DNA of 64,000 nucleotides, from assembly GCA_903642225.1 (NCBI GenBank), contig CAHJWI010000013.1, positions 1 to 64,000 on the forward strand, given 5' to 3'. The notes beneath the pieces were generated by a model that had not been told where the DNA came from, ran no database searches, and saw only the letters and a list, made by a program, of their open reading frames with translations. Below, in pieces: positions 46,944 through 56,956 of this stretch. The position numbers and the translations under genes were made by a program. Every line of letters begins with the position of its first letter. Positions within the stretch are counted from its first letter, which is position 1. The DNA is from Acidobacteriaceae bacterium (GTDB lineage: Bacteria; Acidobacteriota; Terriglobia; Terriglobales; Acidobacteriaceae).

Positions 46944-48311
46944 CTAAAACGCACTGTTCTGCAGCAGCGTGCACGCAATGGGCTCGGAAAACTGGCCTGC
47001 GGGTGGTCCTCCGTTGCATGTTCCGTCTGACGTACCCGGGTTCTGCACCCAAAGATATCCGTCCAGCAAACCAGAAGCCATACCTTGCGACGGCAGTCCC
47101 AGGCCACGGTTTGCCGGATTGCACCACTGGTGGTCCCACGTGGCACCGACTCCATTTCGGCTGGTATCGACTACATAGTGCTTACCACCCGTAAACCTGG
47201 AGATCTTATTGCCGTAATCCACGTTACTTTGCAGACTTTCATAGTTACTTACATTCACCGCAAAGCCCGCCGCCTGACTTACTCCAGCACCCGTTAACGC
47301 CTTGGCCATTTGGGCAGCATTGATCCCATTCGGCGGGCCGCCATCCAGGTACACAACTGCATTCGGAGCGTTCTGCTTTAGACTGGATATCGCGTACTGC
47401 AGCAGGCTCAGGCGTTCAGATTGCTGCCCCTGATTCAAACAGCCCTGGGTGTTGTACTGGGTCAAGGAATCTGGTTCCAGCACGATCACCGCCTGGCCGC
47501 TTCCGATACCGCTTGCAAAGGCATCGATCCAGTCTCGATACGCACCAGCGTTGGCCGCACCACCACTGGAATACCCGCCACAATCACGATTGACGATGTT
47601 ATATACCGTCAGAATCGGCACTGTCCCGCTAGCTGCCGCACTCTGCATCACCGTCGCCACATCCCCTGCCGGATTCCAATTCCAGTTGCCGAACCACGTC
47701 GACTGTGCCTGTGCCGCAATCTTGCCAATCGACTGGCCGTTGGAACAGCCCTGCCAGCTGTTTTGTCCTGCGGCACTGTAGGAATTTACAAAGAACTTCA
47801 TTCCAAAAAGCGGATTTCCCGCGGCGGGTACCTGTGCCGCCGCCGTCGCCAGCGGCGTCAATAGAATGCCGGCAAGGTTAAACGCCTGAACGGGTGATCC
47901 GGCTGCAATTCGCAGGATCGATCGGCCGGCGGGGAGTGTGACCGTGCTGGCCGTATCCAGTTGAAAGTTGCTCCAACCCCCGGTACTTGCCAGCGACGCC
48001 GGAGCCTGGGCATCGCCCGACACAAGTATCGTCGCCGTCCCGCTCGTGGGCGTGCCGTTGGAATAATAGAGCTGCAGGGAGTACGTTCCACCAGCACCGG
48101 CGGACAGCGCATATTCGACATATCCGTTCTCTTGCAGATCTCCCCAGATGGCGGGGCTACCTGGATAGAACGTGTAGCGGCTCGCGCTGCTGTATAACGC
48201 CACATTCAACCCCGTTGCTGAGGTCGAGCTCACTGGCATCACTTGTGCCCTTGCCGTCGCTCCTAGCGCCAGCGCACAGATTATCCATAAACAGCTTTGC
48301 AAAATGCGCAT
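46944..48311 (-). CDS. Secreted GH6 cellulase with N-terminal carbohydrate-binding-like domain
   Basis: A 455-residue protein with a signal peptide (residues 1-22). Residues about 30-155 form a beta-sandwich domain of CBM6/CBM35 type (GLNVALYSS, ENGYVEYALSAGAGGTYSLQLYYS, AGRSILRIAAG). The rest is a glycoside hydrolase family 6 domain. Its catalytic motifs are NRDCGGYSSGG with Asp243, VIVLEPDSL with Asp281, and VDTSRNG with Asp382. GH6 enzymes are inverting endoglucanases or cellobiohydrolases acting on cellulose. No CBM linker region is visible and no other glycoside hydrolase adjoins it. It is secreted or periplasmic. Confidence 0.9.
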   Translation of the reverse strand: MRILQSCLWIICALALGATARAQVMPVSSTSATGLNVALYSSASRYTFYPGSPAIWGDLQENGYVEYALSAGAGGTYSLQLYYSNGTPTSGTATILVSGDAQAPASLASTGGWSNFQLDTASTVTLPAGRSILRIAAGSPVQAFNLAGILLTPLATAAAQVPAAGNPLFGMKFFVNSYSAAGQNSWQGCSNGQSIGKIAAQAQSTWFGNWNWNPAGDVATVMQSAAASGTVPILTVYNIVNRDCGGYSSGGAANAGAYRDWIDAFASGIGSGQAVIVLEPDSLTQYNTQGCLNQGQQSERLSLLQYAISSLKQNAPNAVVYLDGGPPNGINAAQMAKALTGAGVSQAAGFAVNVSNYESLQSNVDYGNKISRFTGGKHYVVDTSRNGVGATWDHQWCNPANRGLGLPSQGMASGLLDGYLWVQNPGTSDGTCNGGPPAGQFSEPIACTLLQNSAF

Positions 48312-48869
48312 GCATTCCTCTTATCCCGTTTAGGGATTGCTGCGGACCCACATGCAGTGAGTCCCGTTTCGAATGGGTAAAGGCAAGCTGAAGAAGAGAA
48401 ATCAGAACGCAGGAAACACTTCGGGAACTACCGTCTCACTCCGAAGGAGCGGATCTATATTTGCCTTTGGTCAAAGTCTAATCAGCGTGCGCGCATCGTC
48501 ACCATACCCATTTTTTCCCGGAATCGGGTAAGAAGTTCCTCAAAGGCACGACGCTCCGTTTGCATTCGCAGGCCGTGATTACTGAGCCGCTCGGCCGCAT
48601 CTTACTCGAGGGCTTAACCAAGTCTGGCAAGCTACCCGAAACCTCTACCTCGACGGCATCACGCACGCATCCCCCTTTGGTGTAAGTAATCCGTTACAGA
48701 ACAACTTGCGCTTCCAGCCAAACCCAACAACAGGCCTATTCCTGAATAAAACAGCATGTTACCGGTGGGTGAACATGCCCCGAACTACCGTAACCGAGCC
48801 CCAAAGGTAGCCTTGTGTCACGTCATGTTCATGTGCTTATCATGAGCTTTACTCTACGGAGTTGATTCA
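48312..48869. other. Divergent intergenic region between cellulase and sensor kinase
   Basis: A 558-base gap with no credible gene. It must carry the promoters of the minus-strand cellulase and the plus-strand histidine kinase. ACGGAG lies before the kinase ATG. A short CTCCTTCGGAG stem-loop is seen on the cellulase leader strand, but no known riboswitch consensus, including cyclic-di-GMP types, is recognised. Confidence 0.5.
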
Positions 48870-51800
48870 ATGGATTCGCATTATCTGCCGCATCCCGACG
48901 AGAGTCGGTATGAATCTCTTTGGCAAGAAGAGCCTCCACTTCTCTTCGTGTTGGTCGTCGTTATAGCTTCTGCCGATGCGCAGGCGCAGCTTGCCAGTTT
49001 GGCTGCGCAGCTTAAGCCGACATCTGTCCAGACCGCCTATCTTTTTCTATGTTCGTCAGCCGACCAAAATGCCGCGGCGCAGATCTTCGCCGCATCGTCC
49101 GCGCTCCCCTGCCTACTCGCCCAAAGTGGTGAGCGGCTCGCATCAGACAGCATCTACCTTGTCCCCTACCAGTCATCCGCGACGGTGCACGACGGTAACG
49201 TCTATCTGACACCATTGAGCACGGAAAACACGTTTATCCAAGGGACAAACGCTCTTCTAGAGTCCGTCGCTCTCCAGCACAAGTACCTCACCGTCGCGGT
49301 GAATCTTGGCGATCAGACCAGCACAGAATTTGCCTCTATGAGCCAGGTTCGCGAAGCAGGTGGACTCGCCCTGCAGGCCCTTGCGGCAGGTCGCCTGCAA
49401 GCAGCGGATGCTATAGCTCTCACCGGTAGCTACGACGCCGTCTTTTCATCGGACGCGTTGCCTGCTGAACTACTACGACTTACAACGGGGATCAATCCGT
49501 TTCAAAACAGCAACAACTCCTGTCTCAATGGTGAGACAGTTCAGCCGGTACTTACTCTTTTACGCACACACCTGGGAATTGACTTACAAGGATATTGCCT
49601 GTCCATCATCTGCCGTAGGCTTCACAGGCGCATGCTTCTGCGGATGAAGGATAGGTCCACCTATTACACGTTGCTGCAATCCTCTTCTACCGAAGTACAA
49701 AAGCTTGGCTCCGATCTCTTAATGCCGTTCACCCGATTTTTTCGAGACGCCGAATGTTGGACTACTCTCAGCGACCTCGGTCTTCCCCGCCTTTTCGCAC
49801 TGGGTGAGGGCAAACCAACGCGCATCTGGAGTGCCGGCTGTTCCACCGGCGAAGAGGCTTACTCCCTGGCCATGCTGTTGGTCGAGCATCAAACGAAGAC
49901 AACCTCACCAGTGCCGTTCGTCATCTTTGGTACCGACGTCGATACCACCGCTCTACTCGCCGCCAGAGCTGGCCTTTACAGCCACACCATCGAACAGGAA
50001 CTGTCACCTGAGCGCCTGAAACGCTTCTTCATCAAGGAGGAGCGCGGGTACAGGGTGGTGTCTGAGCTCAGGGACATCTGTATCTTCTCGGACCATAACC
50101 TGTGCTTTGACGCCCCTCTGGCCGATGTCGATCTACTCGTTTGCCGTAACACGATCGGCCTCTTCGATCATCCTCTTCAGGAGCAGGCGATAGTCAACAT
50201 CCTGTATGCCCTGGCACCTCAGGGCATCTGTATGCTTGGGAAGGCAGACGTGACGGTGGGCCTGGATAGCCACTTGACCCCACTGCACGCAGGCCACCGG
50301 TTATACTTCAAGGCTCCCACAACGATGGACCGAAACACCGCTCAGACCCGGCCACAGACGGCACCCAAGCCGCAGGCCACAGATATGGAAAGTTTACCCA
50401 CGCAGGACATGCGCAGCCCTGTGGCAATGCCTGGCGCGCTTCAACGATACGCAAACAGCGTCGTTTCTACACGCTTCGGTCCGCCCGGCATCATCGTCGA
50501 CAGCAGTCTTAACGTTATCGAGATCAGAGGTGAACTCGCACCTTTCATTCAGGTCTCGGCAGGGCTCGCCAGTGGAAAGCTGCAGCAACTCGTTAAACCG
50601 GTACTCGCAAGCAGCATCTTTGATCTTGTCCAGCAAGCGACACCCGGTAACGCACCGCTTTCCAGCAATTGTCTGCTCCCCGGCTTCACAGAGAGTGTCA
50701 CTATAGAGGTGTTGCCTCTACCCACGGACAGCCTTGAAAGGCTATTCTTTCTCGTCCTCTTGCAGGGGGGTGCAATGGCCCCGGAAAACGCCGCTCGCAA
50801 TATAGTTTCACCCACGAGAAGCTCAGCAGACTCCGTCAGCTTTGTCCCGGAGCCCTCCTCGAGTTCCTCGGTCATAGATGCCGACCAGCAGACAAACAAG
50901 GAGCAGGAGAGCCGCCGTGAAGAGAGAACCGCCGCTCAGCGTCCCATCGCACCCGCGCCTACATTGTCCCTTAACGAGCAACGAAACTCGCGTTCAAACG
51001 CGGCCGGCACGCTCGTGCAGCAAGCCGTACAGATCGAGGCAGAAGGCCCTGCCCACCGGGTTAACGCAGAAGTGATCGGCCTGATTGCAAGTTCTGACAT
51101 TCCTCTGCTGCTGTTGACCAAGGATTTTGTGATTCGCCTGTTGTCTCCACCCATGGCGGACATTCTTGGACTCAGCCCATCCGACGTCGGAAAAGTTCTC
51201 ACGACGCTCGATCTGCACCTGAATGACTTCGGTCCTATAGAACCCCTTCTCACAGAGGTTCTGCAGACTCTGCGCACACACGAGCAGGAAGTCCAGGATC
51301 GCCAGCAGCATTGGTTCAGACTTGTCATACGCCCCCACCGGGTTACAAACGAGATTCGTGGTCTGGTCGTCATGCTTGTGGACATCGACACCGAACGGAC
51401 GCTTCGCCATCAACTCATCCACGCACGCGACTTCGCAGCGTGCATTCTGCAGCAGATTCCGGTGCCCCTCGCAGTTCTGCATGCTGATTTAAGTTTCCGT
51501 TCTGCAAATGCCGCATTCCAGAACGTCACGGGGTCAGCAAACCAAATCTTGACTGGCTGGTCGCTGCAGAACTTCACACAGAGATTTTGGGGTGTCTCAG
51601 CCGACGAAACCGAACTTCACAAATTGGAAGCGCTACCCATCGGCGGTCTCATCGAAACCGAGTTCAGCACGCGCTCCGCACCCGGACAAACACTTCTGAT
51701 CAAGGGTCAAGCCCTGCTCAACGGCACCGCTCGGGTCGTGCTGTTGCTGGTTGAAGACGTAACGCTCCGGCGAGAAACCGAACGACTTCTCGCCCGTCAG

Positions 51801-52508
51801 CAATCCGCACTCACTGACCAGCTGAAGAACAGAGACACCCTCCTGAAAGTGACGCAGAAGGAGTTGCACGATCTGGCACAGCATCTCTTTACCGTTCAGG
51901 AGCAGGAGCGGGAACGTATCGCCAGCGAATTGCACGACGATGTCAGCCAGCGCCTCAGCCTTCTGCACATGGCCTGCGACCGGCTTTCGCAGCTGCATCA
52001 TCCACCCGCTGAAGCAGCGGAGATCAACAGCATTACGCAGCAGGTCCAATCTCTTGCCAGCGACGTACGCGTCATGTCTCACAACCTTCATCCGGCGCTG
52101 TTAAAGCAACTTGGCCTGGTTGTCGCTCTCAAATCCCTGGTCGATGATTTCCGCGAAAAAGAGAATCTGCCCGCCACCTTGACCTCCACCATCGGCGCGC
52201 TCCAGCCCTCTGATCTGGCATCCACCACGTGCTACCGCGTCGTTCAGGAAGCTCTCCGCAACGTCGCAAAGCACGCCGGGCAAACACACGTCAAAATCAG
52301 CCTCGATTCCATGGATGACCTGCTCCGGCTTCAGATCCGTGACTTTGGCAACGGCTTCGACCAGGGCTCCTCTGTCCCTCAATCAGGTCTGGGTCTCACA
52401 AGTATGCGAGAGCGAACCCGTATCGCGGGAGGCACGTTCTCCATTACGTCCACACTGGGGGAAGGTACCGTCATCGTGGCCGAAGTGCCGGCAGGAATCG
52501 ATGCCTAG
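48870..52508 (+). CDS. CheB/CheR/PAS hybrid sensor histidine kinase
   Basis: A 1212-residue multidomain sensor. Residues about 20-200 resemble a CheB methylesterase domain but lack the clear catalytic Ser-His-Asp pattern. Residues 225-470 form a complete CheR methyltransferase (FTRFFRDAECW, the SAM motif WSAGCSTGEEAYSLA at 320-334, DLLVCRN). Two or three PAS-like domains follow (about 520-640, 740-860, 860-970). A coiled segment leads to the HisKA_3 phospho-acceptor His1022 in SELHDDVSQR and a HATPase domain (YRVVQEALRNVAKHA, RDFGNGFD, GLGLTSMRERTR). It ends by overlapping the response-regulator start. Composition is less GC-rich than neighbouring genes. Confidence 0.88.
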   Translation: MDSHYLPHPDESRYESLWQEEPPLLFVLVVVIASADAQAQLASLAAQLKPTSVQTAYLFLCSSADQNAAAQIFAASSALPCLLAQSGERLASDSIYLVPYQSSATVHDGNVYLTPLSTENTFIQGTNALLESVALQHKYLTVAVNLGDQTSTEFASMSQVREAGGLALQALAAGRLQAADAIALTGSYDAVFSSDALPAELLRLTTGINPFQNSNNSCLNGETVQPVLTLLRTHLGIDLQGYCLSIICRRLHRRMLLRMKDRSTYYTLLQSSSTEVQKLGSDLLMPFTRFFRDAECWTTLSDLGLPRLFALGEGKPTRIWSAGCSTGEEAYSLAMLLVEHQTKTTSPVPFVIFGTDVDTTALLAARAGLYSHTIEQELSPERLKRFFIKEERGYRVVSELRDICIFSDHNLCFDAPLADVDLLVCRNTIGLFDHPLQEQAIVNILYALAPQGICMLGKADVTVGLDSHLTPLHAGHRLYFKAPTTMDRNTAQTRPQTAPKPQATDMESLPTQDMRSPVAMPGALQRYANSVVSTRFGPPGIIVDSSLNVIEIRGELAPFIQVSAGLASGKLQQLVKPVLASSIFDLVQQATPGNAPLSSNCLLPGFTESVTIEVLPLPTDSLERLFFLVLLQGGAMAPENAARNIVSPTRSSADSVSFVPEPSSSSSVIDADQQTNKEQESRREERTAAQRPIAPAPTLSLNEQRNSRSNAAGTLVQQAVQIEAEGPAHRVNAEVIGLIASSDIPLLLLTKDFVIRLLSPPMADILGLSPSDVGKVLTTLDLHLNDFGPIEPLLTEVLQTLRTHEQEVQDRQQHWFRLVIRPHRVTNEIRGLVVMLVDIDTERTLRHQLIHARDFAACILQQIPVPLAVLHADLSFRSANAAFQNVTGSANQILTGWSLQNFTQRFWGVSADETELHKLEALPIGGLIETEFSTRSAPGQTLLIKGQALLNGTARVVLLLVEDVTLRRETERLLARQQSALTDQLKNRDTLLKVTQKELHDLAQHLFTVQEQERERIASELHDDVSQRLSLLHMACDRLSQLHHPPAEAAEINSITQQVQSLASDVRVMSHNLHPALLKQLGLVVALKSLVDDFREKENLPATLTSTIGALQPSDLASTTCYRVVQEALRNVAKHAGQTHVKISLDSMDDLLRLQIRDFGNGFDQGSSVPQSGLGLTSMRERTRIAGGTFSITSTLGEGTVIVAEVPAGIDA

Positions 52509-53154
52509 ACCGCGGGTCATCATCGCAGATGACCACGCTCTCATGGCCGAGGGGATCCAGCGCCTGCTGGCAGCCCATTACGACGTCATCGGTATCTGTT
52601 CCAACGGCAGAAAGCTTGTGGAAGAAGCCCGCGTGAAAAATCCAGACATCATCGTTCTGGATATCGGCATGCCGGAACTCAATGGAATCGAAGCGGCGCG
52701 ACAGCTCAAGCTGTGGTCCTCGCGGGTTCGACTTGTTTTTGTCACGCAACAACTGGATCTTGACTATCTTCGTGCCGCCTTTCAGGCTGGCGGCCTCGGC
52801 TACGTTGCAAAGCAGTCAGCCTCTACGGAACTCATCACCGCCGTCAAAAGTGTCTACTACGGACGCCCGTTCGTTACCCCTCTGCTGGCCGATACCATGA
52901 CAGCGGTCGAGCTCGAGCGTGCCACCACCGGTCAGCTGCCCGGCAAAATGGTCCTCACCGCGCGACAAAGAGAGGTCCTTCAACTGGTCGCCGAAGGCCG
53001 CACCGTCAAAGAGATTTCAAGCATCCTCTCCATCTCGCCAAAGACCGTGGAATATCACAAGAGCGCGTTGATGAACGAGCTTGGCCTTCGCACCACTGCC
53101 GAGCTCACAAGGTATGCCCTGGCACGCGGACTTCTCTTGCACCGCGACACATAA
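52501..53154 (+). CDS. NarL/FixJ-type response regulator
   Basis: A 217-residue regulator with a receiver domain (acidic pocket Asp10/Asp11, phospho-acceptor Asp54 in VLDIGMPE, Thr82, Lys104) and a C-terminal LuxR-type helix-turn-helix (LTARQREVLQLVAEGRTVKEISSILSISPKTVEYHKSALMNELG). The ATG at 52501 lies eight bases before the kinase stop, so it is clearly the cognate partner of the CheB/CheR/PAS kinase. Upstream in-frame starts are inside the kinase. Targets are unknown; the exopolysaccharide locus begins 363 bases downstream. Confidence 0.93.
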   Translation: MPRPRVIIADDHALMAEGIQRLLAAHYDVIGICSNGRKLVEEARVKNPDIIVLDIGMPELNGIEAARQLKLWSSRVRLVFVTQQLDLDYLRAAFQAGGLGYVAKQSASTELITAVKSVYYGRPFVTPLLADTMTAVELERATTGQLPGKMVLTARQREVLQLVAEGRTVKEISSILSISPKTVEYHKSALMNELGLRTTAELTRYALARGLLLHRDT

Positions 53155-53517
53155 GCCCAACGAGCCCCAATGCCGCACTCCTGCAGGACGGCCTCGGCGT
53201 GAAGCTGCAGCTGCGAGATGCGTGCGTTAGTGTCCGCCAGCTCACGCCACAGCCGCAGAACTCAGGAAATCACTGGCGCGTTGCCTTGCTTGATCGCAAT
53301 GTAGGCAATAAGCGGCATTGACGACAATGGCCAGAAATGTAGGCAGTAGACGCTTTTAGTCCAACAGCCTACCCACATACTCAGCTTAGTTACAAACGAC
53401 AAGGGTACTTCTTGCCGTTGCCTTTAATCACCCCGCTCCGCGGGATCTGTTTTCCTACTCTGCCTGGCTTGTAATTTGCTTACCTTCCGCGTGAAGGGGC
53501 TTTCGAGGTGCGACACT
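53155..53517. other. Intergenic region ahead of the exopolysaccharide locus, with short repeats
   Basis: A 363-base gap without a credible gene. AATGTAGGCA occurs twice (53298-53307 and 53336-53345), 38 bases apart, and the small inverted repeat CATTG-ACGA-CAATG lies between the copies. This could be a regulator-binding site for the downstream operon, but no family consensus is recognised. Confidence 0.35.
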
Positions 53518-54978
53518 GTGCCATCCGCCTTTGCTGATTTTCTGCTGCAACGCCCAACTGACGTTATTGCCCCTGAACGCACAAACATCTTTCGTCCGGC
53601 TGTTCTAATGCAACGAGCTGAACTGCTCATGGACGCCATCACCGGCTGCCTGTCGCTTGGTTTCACCGCCTTGCTCCTCAGTCTGCTCTCTCACGGCGAC
53701 GTGATGCCCGGCAGCACCCGCCACGCGCTTGCGGCGTGCCTGCTCTTTCTTTGCCTCCTCATTCTTTTCCTCAATCAGTCTGGCACCTACCGTCTTACAG
53801 GTGGCTTGCTCGGCCTGCGTGAGACAGAATGTGTGCTGCGCGCAGTGGCTTCGTTGTTCGTCATCATCATCCCGTGTGCCCTGCTCTTCAGCTCACGCAA
53901 GTCGATGCTTGCCATCTTCGTGGAAGCACCAACCCTCGCCATCCTGCTGGTGCTGCAGAAGCAATTTCTTCACAAAGCACACGACCGTCTTCCGAGCCTT
54001 CTTTTTCCCCGCAAACGGGTCGTGATTTATGGATCCGCCGTCTCTGCCCGGCTGGTGTTCTCTACCCTACAGCGTTCCACAAAGTCCCGCATGCGGCCGG
54101 TGGCCATCGTTACAACAGAAGCGTCAGGCACACACTCCGCCGAAGTCGACGACGCCAACGACATGTCGTCGCTGGTGGAACACAACTCAACCGGCATCAG
54201 CGAACAGATGTTGCGGAAACACCGCGCGGATGTCGTCCTGGTCACTGAGACACCGCACTCCTCTGAAGCTTTTCAGCACATCATTCAGCAAAGCAGGCTG
54301 GCCGGTGCTCAGGTCGCATTTCGCGCCTTCGGCCCCATGCAAGACGCGTCCACCAACATTGATTACCTCGACCTGGACGGCCACATCGTGTACGGCCTGC
54401 ACCAGGTCTCCCCGCATGGGACACGGCCAACGCTCTCGCGCATCATCGATCTGGTCTTCGCTGTCGCCATGCTGTTGCTGCTTGCACCGGTGCTGCTGAT
54501 CACCGCGATCCTGGTTCGGCTCGATTCACCCGGCCCGGTCTTCTTCCGCCAAAAGCGGATAGGTCTTTACGGTGGTGCATTCACCATCTTCAAGTTCCGC
54601 ACCATGGGGCTGCAGCACTGCGGCAGTGGCGTCAGCCCGTCGGCATCCTCTGACCCCAGAATCACGCGCGTGGGCCGATGGCTGCGCAAGTCCAGCATCG
54701 ACGAGCTGCCTCAGCTCTGGAACGTCTTGCGCGGAGACATGGCGCTGGTCGGCCCCCGACCAGAGATGCCGTTCATCGTGGAGCAGTACACACCCATACA
54801 GCGTGCACGGCTCGATGCTTTGCCGGGGGTGACAGGTGTCTGGCAGCTCAGCGCTGATCGCTGCCGACCCATCCACGAGAACGTCCACTACGACCTTTAC
54901 TACCTACGGCATCGCTCACCTTTCTTTGACATGGCGATCCTGCTCCACACCATCTTTTTTGCAATGCGCGGTGTCTGA
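53518..54978 (+). CDS. Polyprenyl-phosphate sugar phosphotransferase (initiating enzyme)
   Basis: A 486-residue membrane protein of the WbaP/WcaJ type that transfers a sugar phosphate to undecaprenyl phosphate, the first step of exopolysaccharide repeat-unit assembly. The N-terminal half has four hydrophobic segments and a CoA-binding-like NAD domain (RVVIYGSAVSARLVFS). After a fifth helix (LVFAVAMLLLLAPVLLITAILVR) follows the catalytic domain: GPVFFRQKRIGLYGGAFTIFKFRTM, RKSSIDELPQLWNVLRGDMALVGPRPE and GVWQL. The start is taken as GTG at 53518, because GAGG lies ten bases before it; a TTG at 53476 is an alternative. Confidence 0.92.
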   Translation: MPSAFADFLLQRPTDVIAPERTNIFRPAVLMQRAELLMDAITGCLSLGFTALLLSLLSHGDVMPGSTRHALAACLLFLCLLILFLNQSGTYRLTGGLLGLRETECVLRAVASLFVIIIPCALLFSSRKSMLAIFVEAPTLAILLVLQKQFLHKAHDRLPSLLFPRKRVVIYGSAVSARLVFSTLQRSTKSRMRPVAIVTTEASGTHSAEVDDANDMSSLVEHNSTGISEQMLRKHRADVVLVTETPHSSEAFQHIIQQSRLAGAQVAFRAFGPMQDASTNIDYLDLDGHIVYGLHQVSPHGTRPTLSRIIDLVFAVAMLLLLAPVLLITAILVRLDSPGPVFFRQKRIGLYGGAFTIFKFRTMGLQHCGSGVSPSASSDPRITRVGRWLRKSSIDELPQLWNVLRGDMALVGPRPEMPFIVEQYTPIQRARLDALPGVTGVWQLSADRCRPIHENVHYDLYYLRHRSPFFDMAILLHTIFFAMRGV

Positions 54979-55032
54979 GCTGAACTCTGGCTTCTACACA
55001 TCCATACTCTGCACAAACCAAGGAGAACATCA

Positions 55033-56124
55033 ATGGCAATCGCCATCATTACAGGAGCTGCTGGACTTATTGGCTCTGAAGCCGTGAAGCACTTTGCCGA
55101 ACAGGGTATGGATGTCATTGGCATCGACAACAACATGCGGTCGGTCTTCTTCGGCGAAGAAGCGTCCACACTCTGGATGGGCAACCATCTCCGCAAGTCC
55201 GTCACCAACTATCGCCAGCACAGCATCGACATTCGCGATCGCGAAGCCGTCTTCGACCTCTTCCGCCGCTACGGCGACGAGATCAAGCTCGTCGTGCACA
55301 CCGCCGCCCAGCCTTCGCACGATTGGGCCGCGCGCGAGCCGCTCACTGACTTCGGCGTCAACGCACTGGGCACCTTGACCATGCTTGAGGCAACCCGCCT
55401 GCACAGTCCCGACGCGGTCTTCATCTTCACCTCGACCAACAAGGTCTACGGCGACACCCCCAACAAACTGCCGCTCGTTGAAATGCCCACGCGCTGGGAG
55501 ATCGCACCCGATCACGCCTACAGCATCGGCATCGACGAGAACATGAGCATCGACCACTCCACACACAGCGTCTTTGGTGCCTCCAAGGTCTCGGCAGATG
55601 TCATGGTCCAGGAATACGGTCGGTACTTCGGCATGCAAACTGCAGCCTTCCGCGGCGGCTGCCTCACCGGTCCTGCCCACTCCGGTACCAAGCTCCATGG
55701 CTTTCTCGCCTACCTTATCAAGTGCACCGTCAATCGCACACCCTACCAGGTCATCGGATACGGCGGCAAGCAGGTGCGCGATAACATCCACAGCTATGAC
55801 CTCATCCAGGCATTCGACGCCTTCTACAAGAAGCCGCGCGTCGGCGAGGTCTACAACATCGGCGGTGGCCGTTTCAGCAATTGCTCCATGATTGAAGCCA
55901 TCGCACTCTGTGAAGAGATCGCGGACGAGCCCCTGCAGCAAAGCTACCTCGACACCAACCGCATCGGCGACCACCAGTGGTACATCAGCGACCTTACCAA
56001 GTTCAAGAGCCACTACCCCGAGTGGAAGCTCACCTATGACGTCAAAGCCATTCTGCAGGAAAGCTACAGCTTGAATGCGGACCGCTGGATGAAGGAACGC
56101 AACGGCATGCAGGTGGCCGCATGA
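55033..56124 (+). CDS. NAD-dependent nucleotide-sugar epimerase/dehydratase (CDP-paratose 2-epimerase-like)
   Basis: A 363-residue extended short-chain dehydrogenase. The glycine motif is [13 protein letters not shown] at the N-terminus. In place of the usual YxxxK the sequence is FGASK ([14 protein letters not shown]), a pattern I associate with CDP-paratose/tyvelose 2-epimerase relatives of this kind. The rest of the fold ([43 protein letters not shown]) is intact. It is probably a nucleotide-sugar modifying enzyme of the exopolysaccharide pathway; the substrate is not certain. The ATG follows AGGAG. Its stop overlaps the next ATG. Confidence 0.85.
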   Translation: MAIAIITGAAGLIGSEAVKHFAEQGMDVIGIDNNMRSVFFGEEASTLWMGNHLRKSVTNYRQHSIDIRDREAVFDLFRRYGDEIKLVVHTAAQPSHDWAAREPLTDFGVNALGTLTMLEATRLHSPDAVFIFTSTNKVYGDTPNKLPLVEMPTRWEIAPDHAYSIGIDENMSIDHSTHSVFGASKVSADVMVQEYGRYFGMQTAAFRGGCLTGPAHSGTKLHGFLAYLIKCTVNRTPYQVIGYGGKQVRDNIHSYDLIQAFDAFYKKPRVGEVYNIGGGRFSNCSMIEAIALCEEIADEPLQQSYLDTNRIGDHQWYISDLTKFKSHYPEWKLTYDVKAILQESYSLNADRWMKERNGMQVAA

Positions 56125-56921
56125 TCGACCAGGGCAAAAAGAACGTCCTCGGCATCTATGTGGACGCAGTCGATTACGAAGCGGCGCTGTCACGCATCTC
56201 TGACGCCGCCCACCAGCAACGCGAGTACTGTGTCTCTGCGCTCGCCGTGCATGGTGTCATGACCGGCGTGCAGAGCGCCCAGCACAAGCACCGCCTGAAC
56301 GCATTCCACCTCGTCGTTCCGGACGGTCAGCCGGTACGCTGGGCACTCAACCTGCTCCATCGCACCAGGCTCCGCTCGCGTGTCTACGGCCCGGAACTCA
56401 CCCAGCGAACCATCGCCATGGCAGAACGGGAAAGCCTGCCGGTCTACTTCTACGGCTCCACCCCCGAGATCCTTGCAGGTATGGTCAGCCGTCTCAGGCA
56501 GACCTACCCGCAGCTTGAGGTTGCCGGCGTCGAACCGTCTAAATTCAGGTCCCTCTCCTCCGCGGAATGCACTGAGCTGGGCGAGCGCATCACAGAATCC
56601 GGTGCAAAGATTCTGTTCGTCGGCTTGGGCTGCCCCCGGCAGGAGGTCTTTGCCTACGAGATGCAGAACCTCGTCTCCATGCCGGTGATCGCAGTCGGCG
56701 CCGCGTTCGCATTCCTCTCCGGCCAGCTGGCGCAGGCACCTCCCCGCCTGCAAAGGCTAGGTCTGGAATGGCTCTTCCGCCTGCGTGAGGAACCAAAGAG
56801 ACTCTGGCGCCGCTATGTCTACCTGAACCCCTACTACATGGTCCTGCTTGCCGGTCAGTGGATGGGCTTTTCCTTCAAAACCCAGGGTGTGCCGCCCGTC
56901 ACGTCGCTGCGCCACGGTTGA
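56121..56921 (+). CDS. WecG/TagA/CpsF-family glycosyltransferase
   Basis: A 266-residue GT26 glycosyltransferase. Key stretches are [14 protein letters not shown] (the conserved catalytic-aspartate motif), [38 protein letters not shown] and [42 protein letters not shown]. Members transfer N-acetylmannosamine(uronic acid)-type sugars onto polyprenyl-linked intermediates. It overlaps the preceding epimerase by four bases and belongs to the same operon. Start and length are normal. Confidence 0.93.
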   Translation: MIDQGKKNVLGIYVDAVDYEAALSRISDAAHQQREYCVSALAVHGVMTGVQSAQHKHRLNAFHLVVPDGQPVRWALNLLHRTRLRSRVYGPELTQRTIAMAERESLPVYFYGSTPEILAGMVSRLRQTYPQLEVAGVEPSKFRSLSSAECTELGERITESGAKILFVGLGCPRQEVFAYEMQNLVSMPVIAVGAAFAFLSGQLAQAPPRLQRLGLEWLFRLREEPKRLWRRYVYLNPYYMVLLAGQWMGFSFKTQGVPPVTSLRHG

Positions 56922-56956
56922 ACTGAACTGATCCGCTTTCCCTTTTAGGAGGCTCT

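Noticed and set aside
48379-48468. AAAGGCAA and TTGCCTTT as a possible riboswitch stem in the cellulase leader
   Set aside because: An eight-base match is expected about twice by chance in this 558-base gap, and no known riboswitch core lies between the arms.
48425-48791. GAACTACCGT occurring twice in the cellulase-kinase gap
   Set aside because: The copies are some 350 bases apart with no further similarity around them; a single ten-base repeat in a gap this size is not strong evidence.
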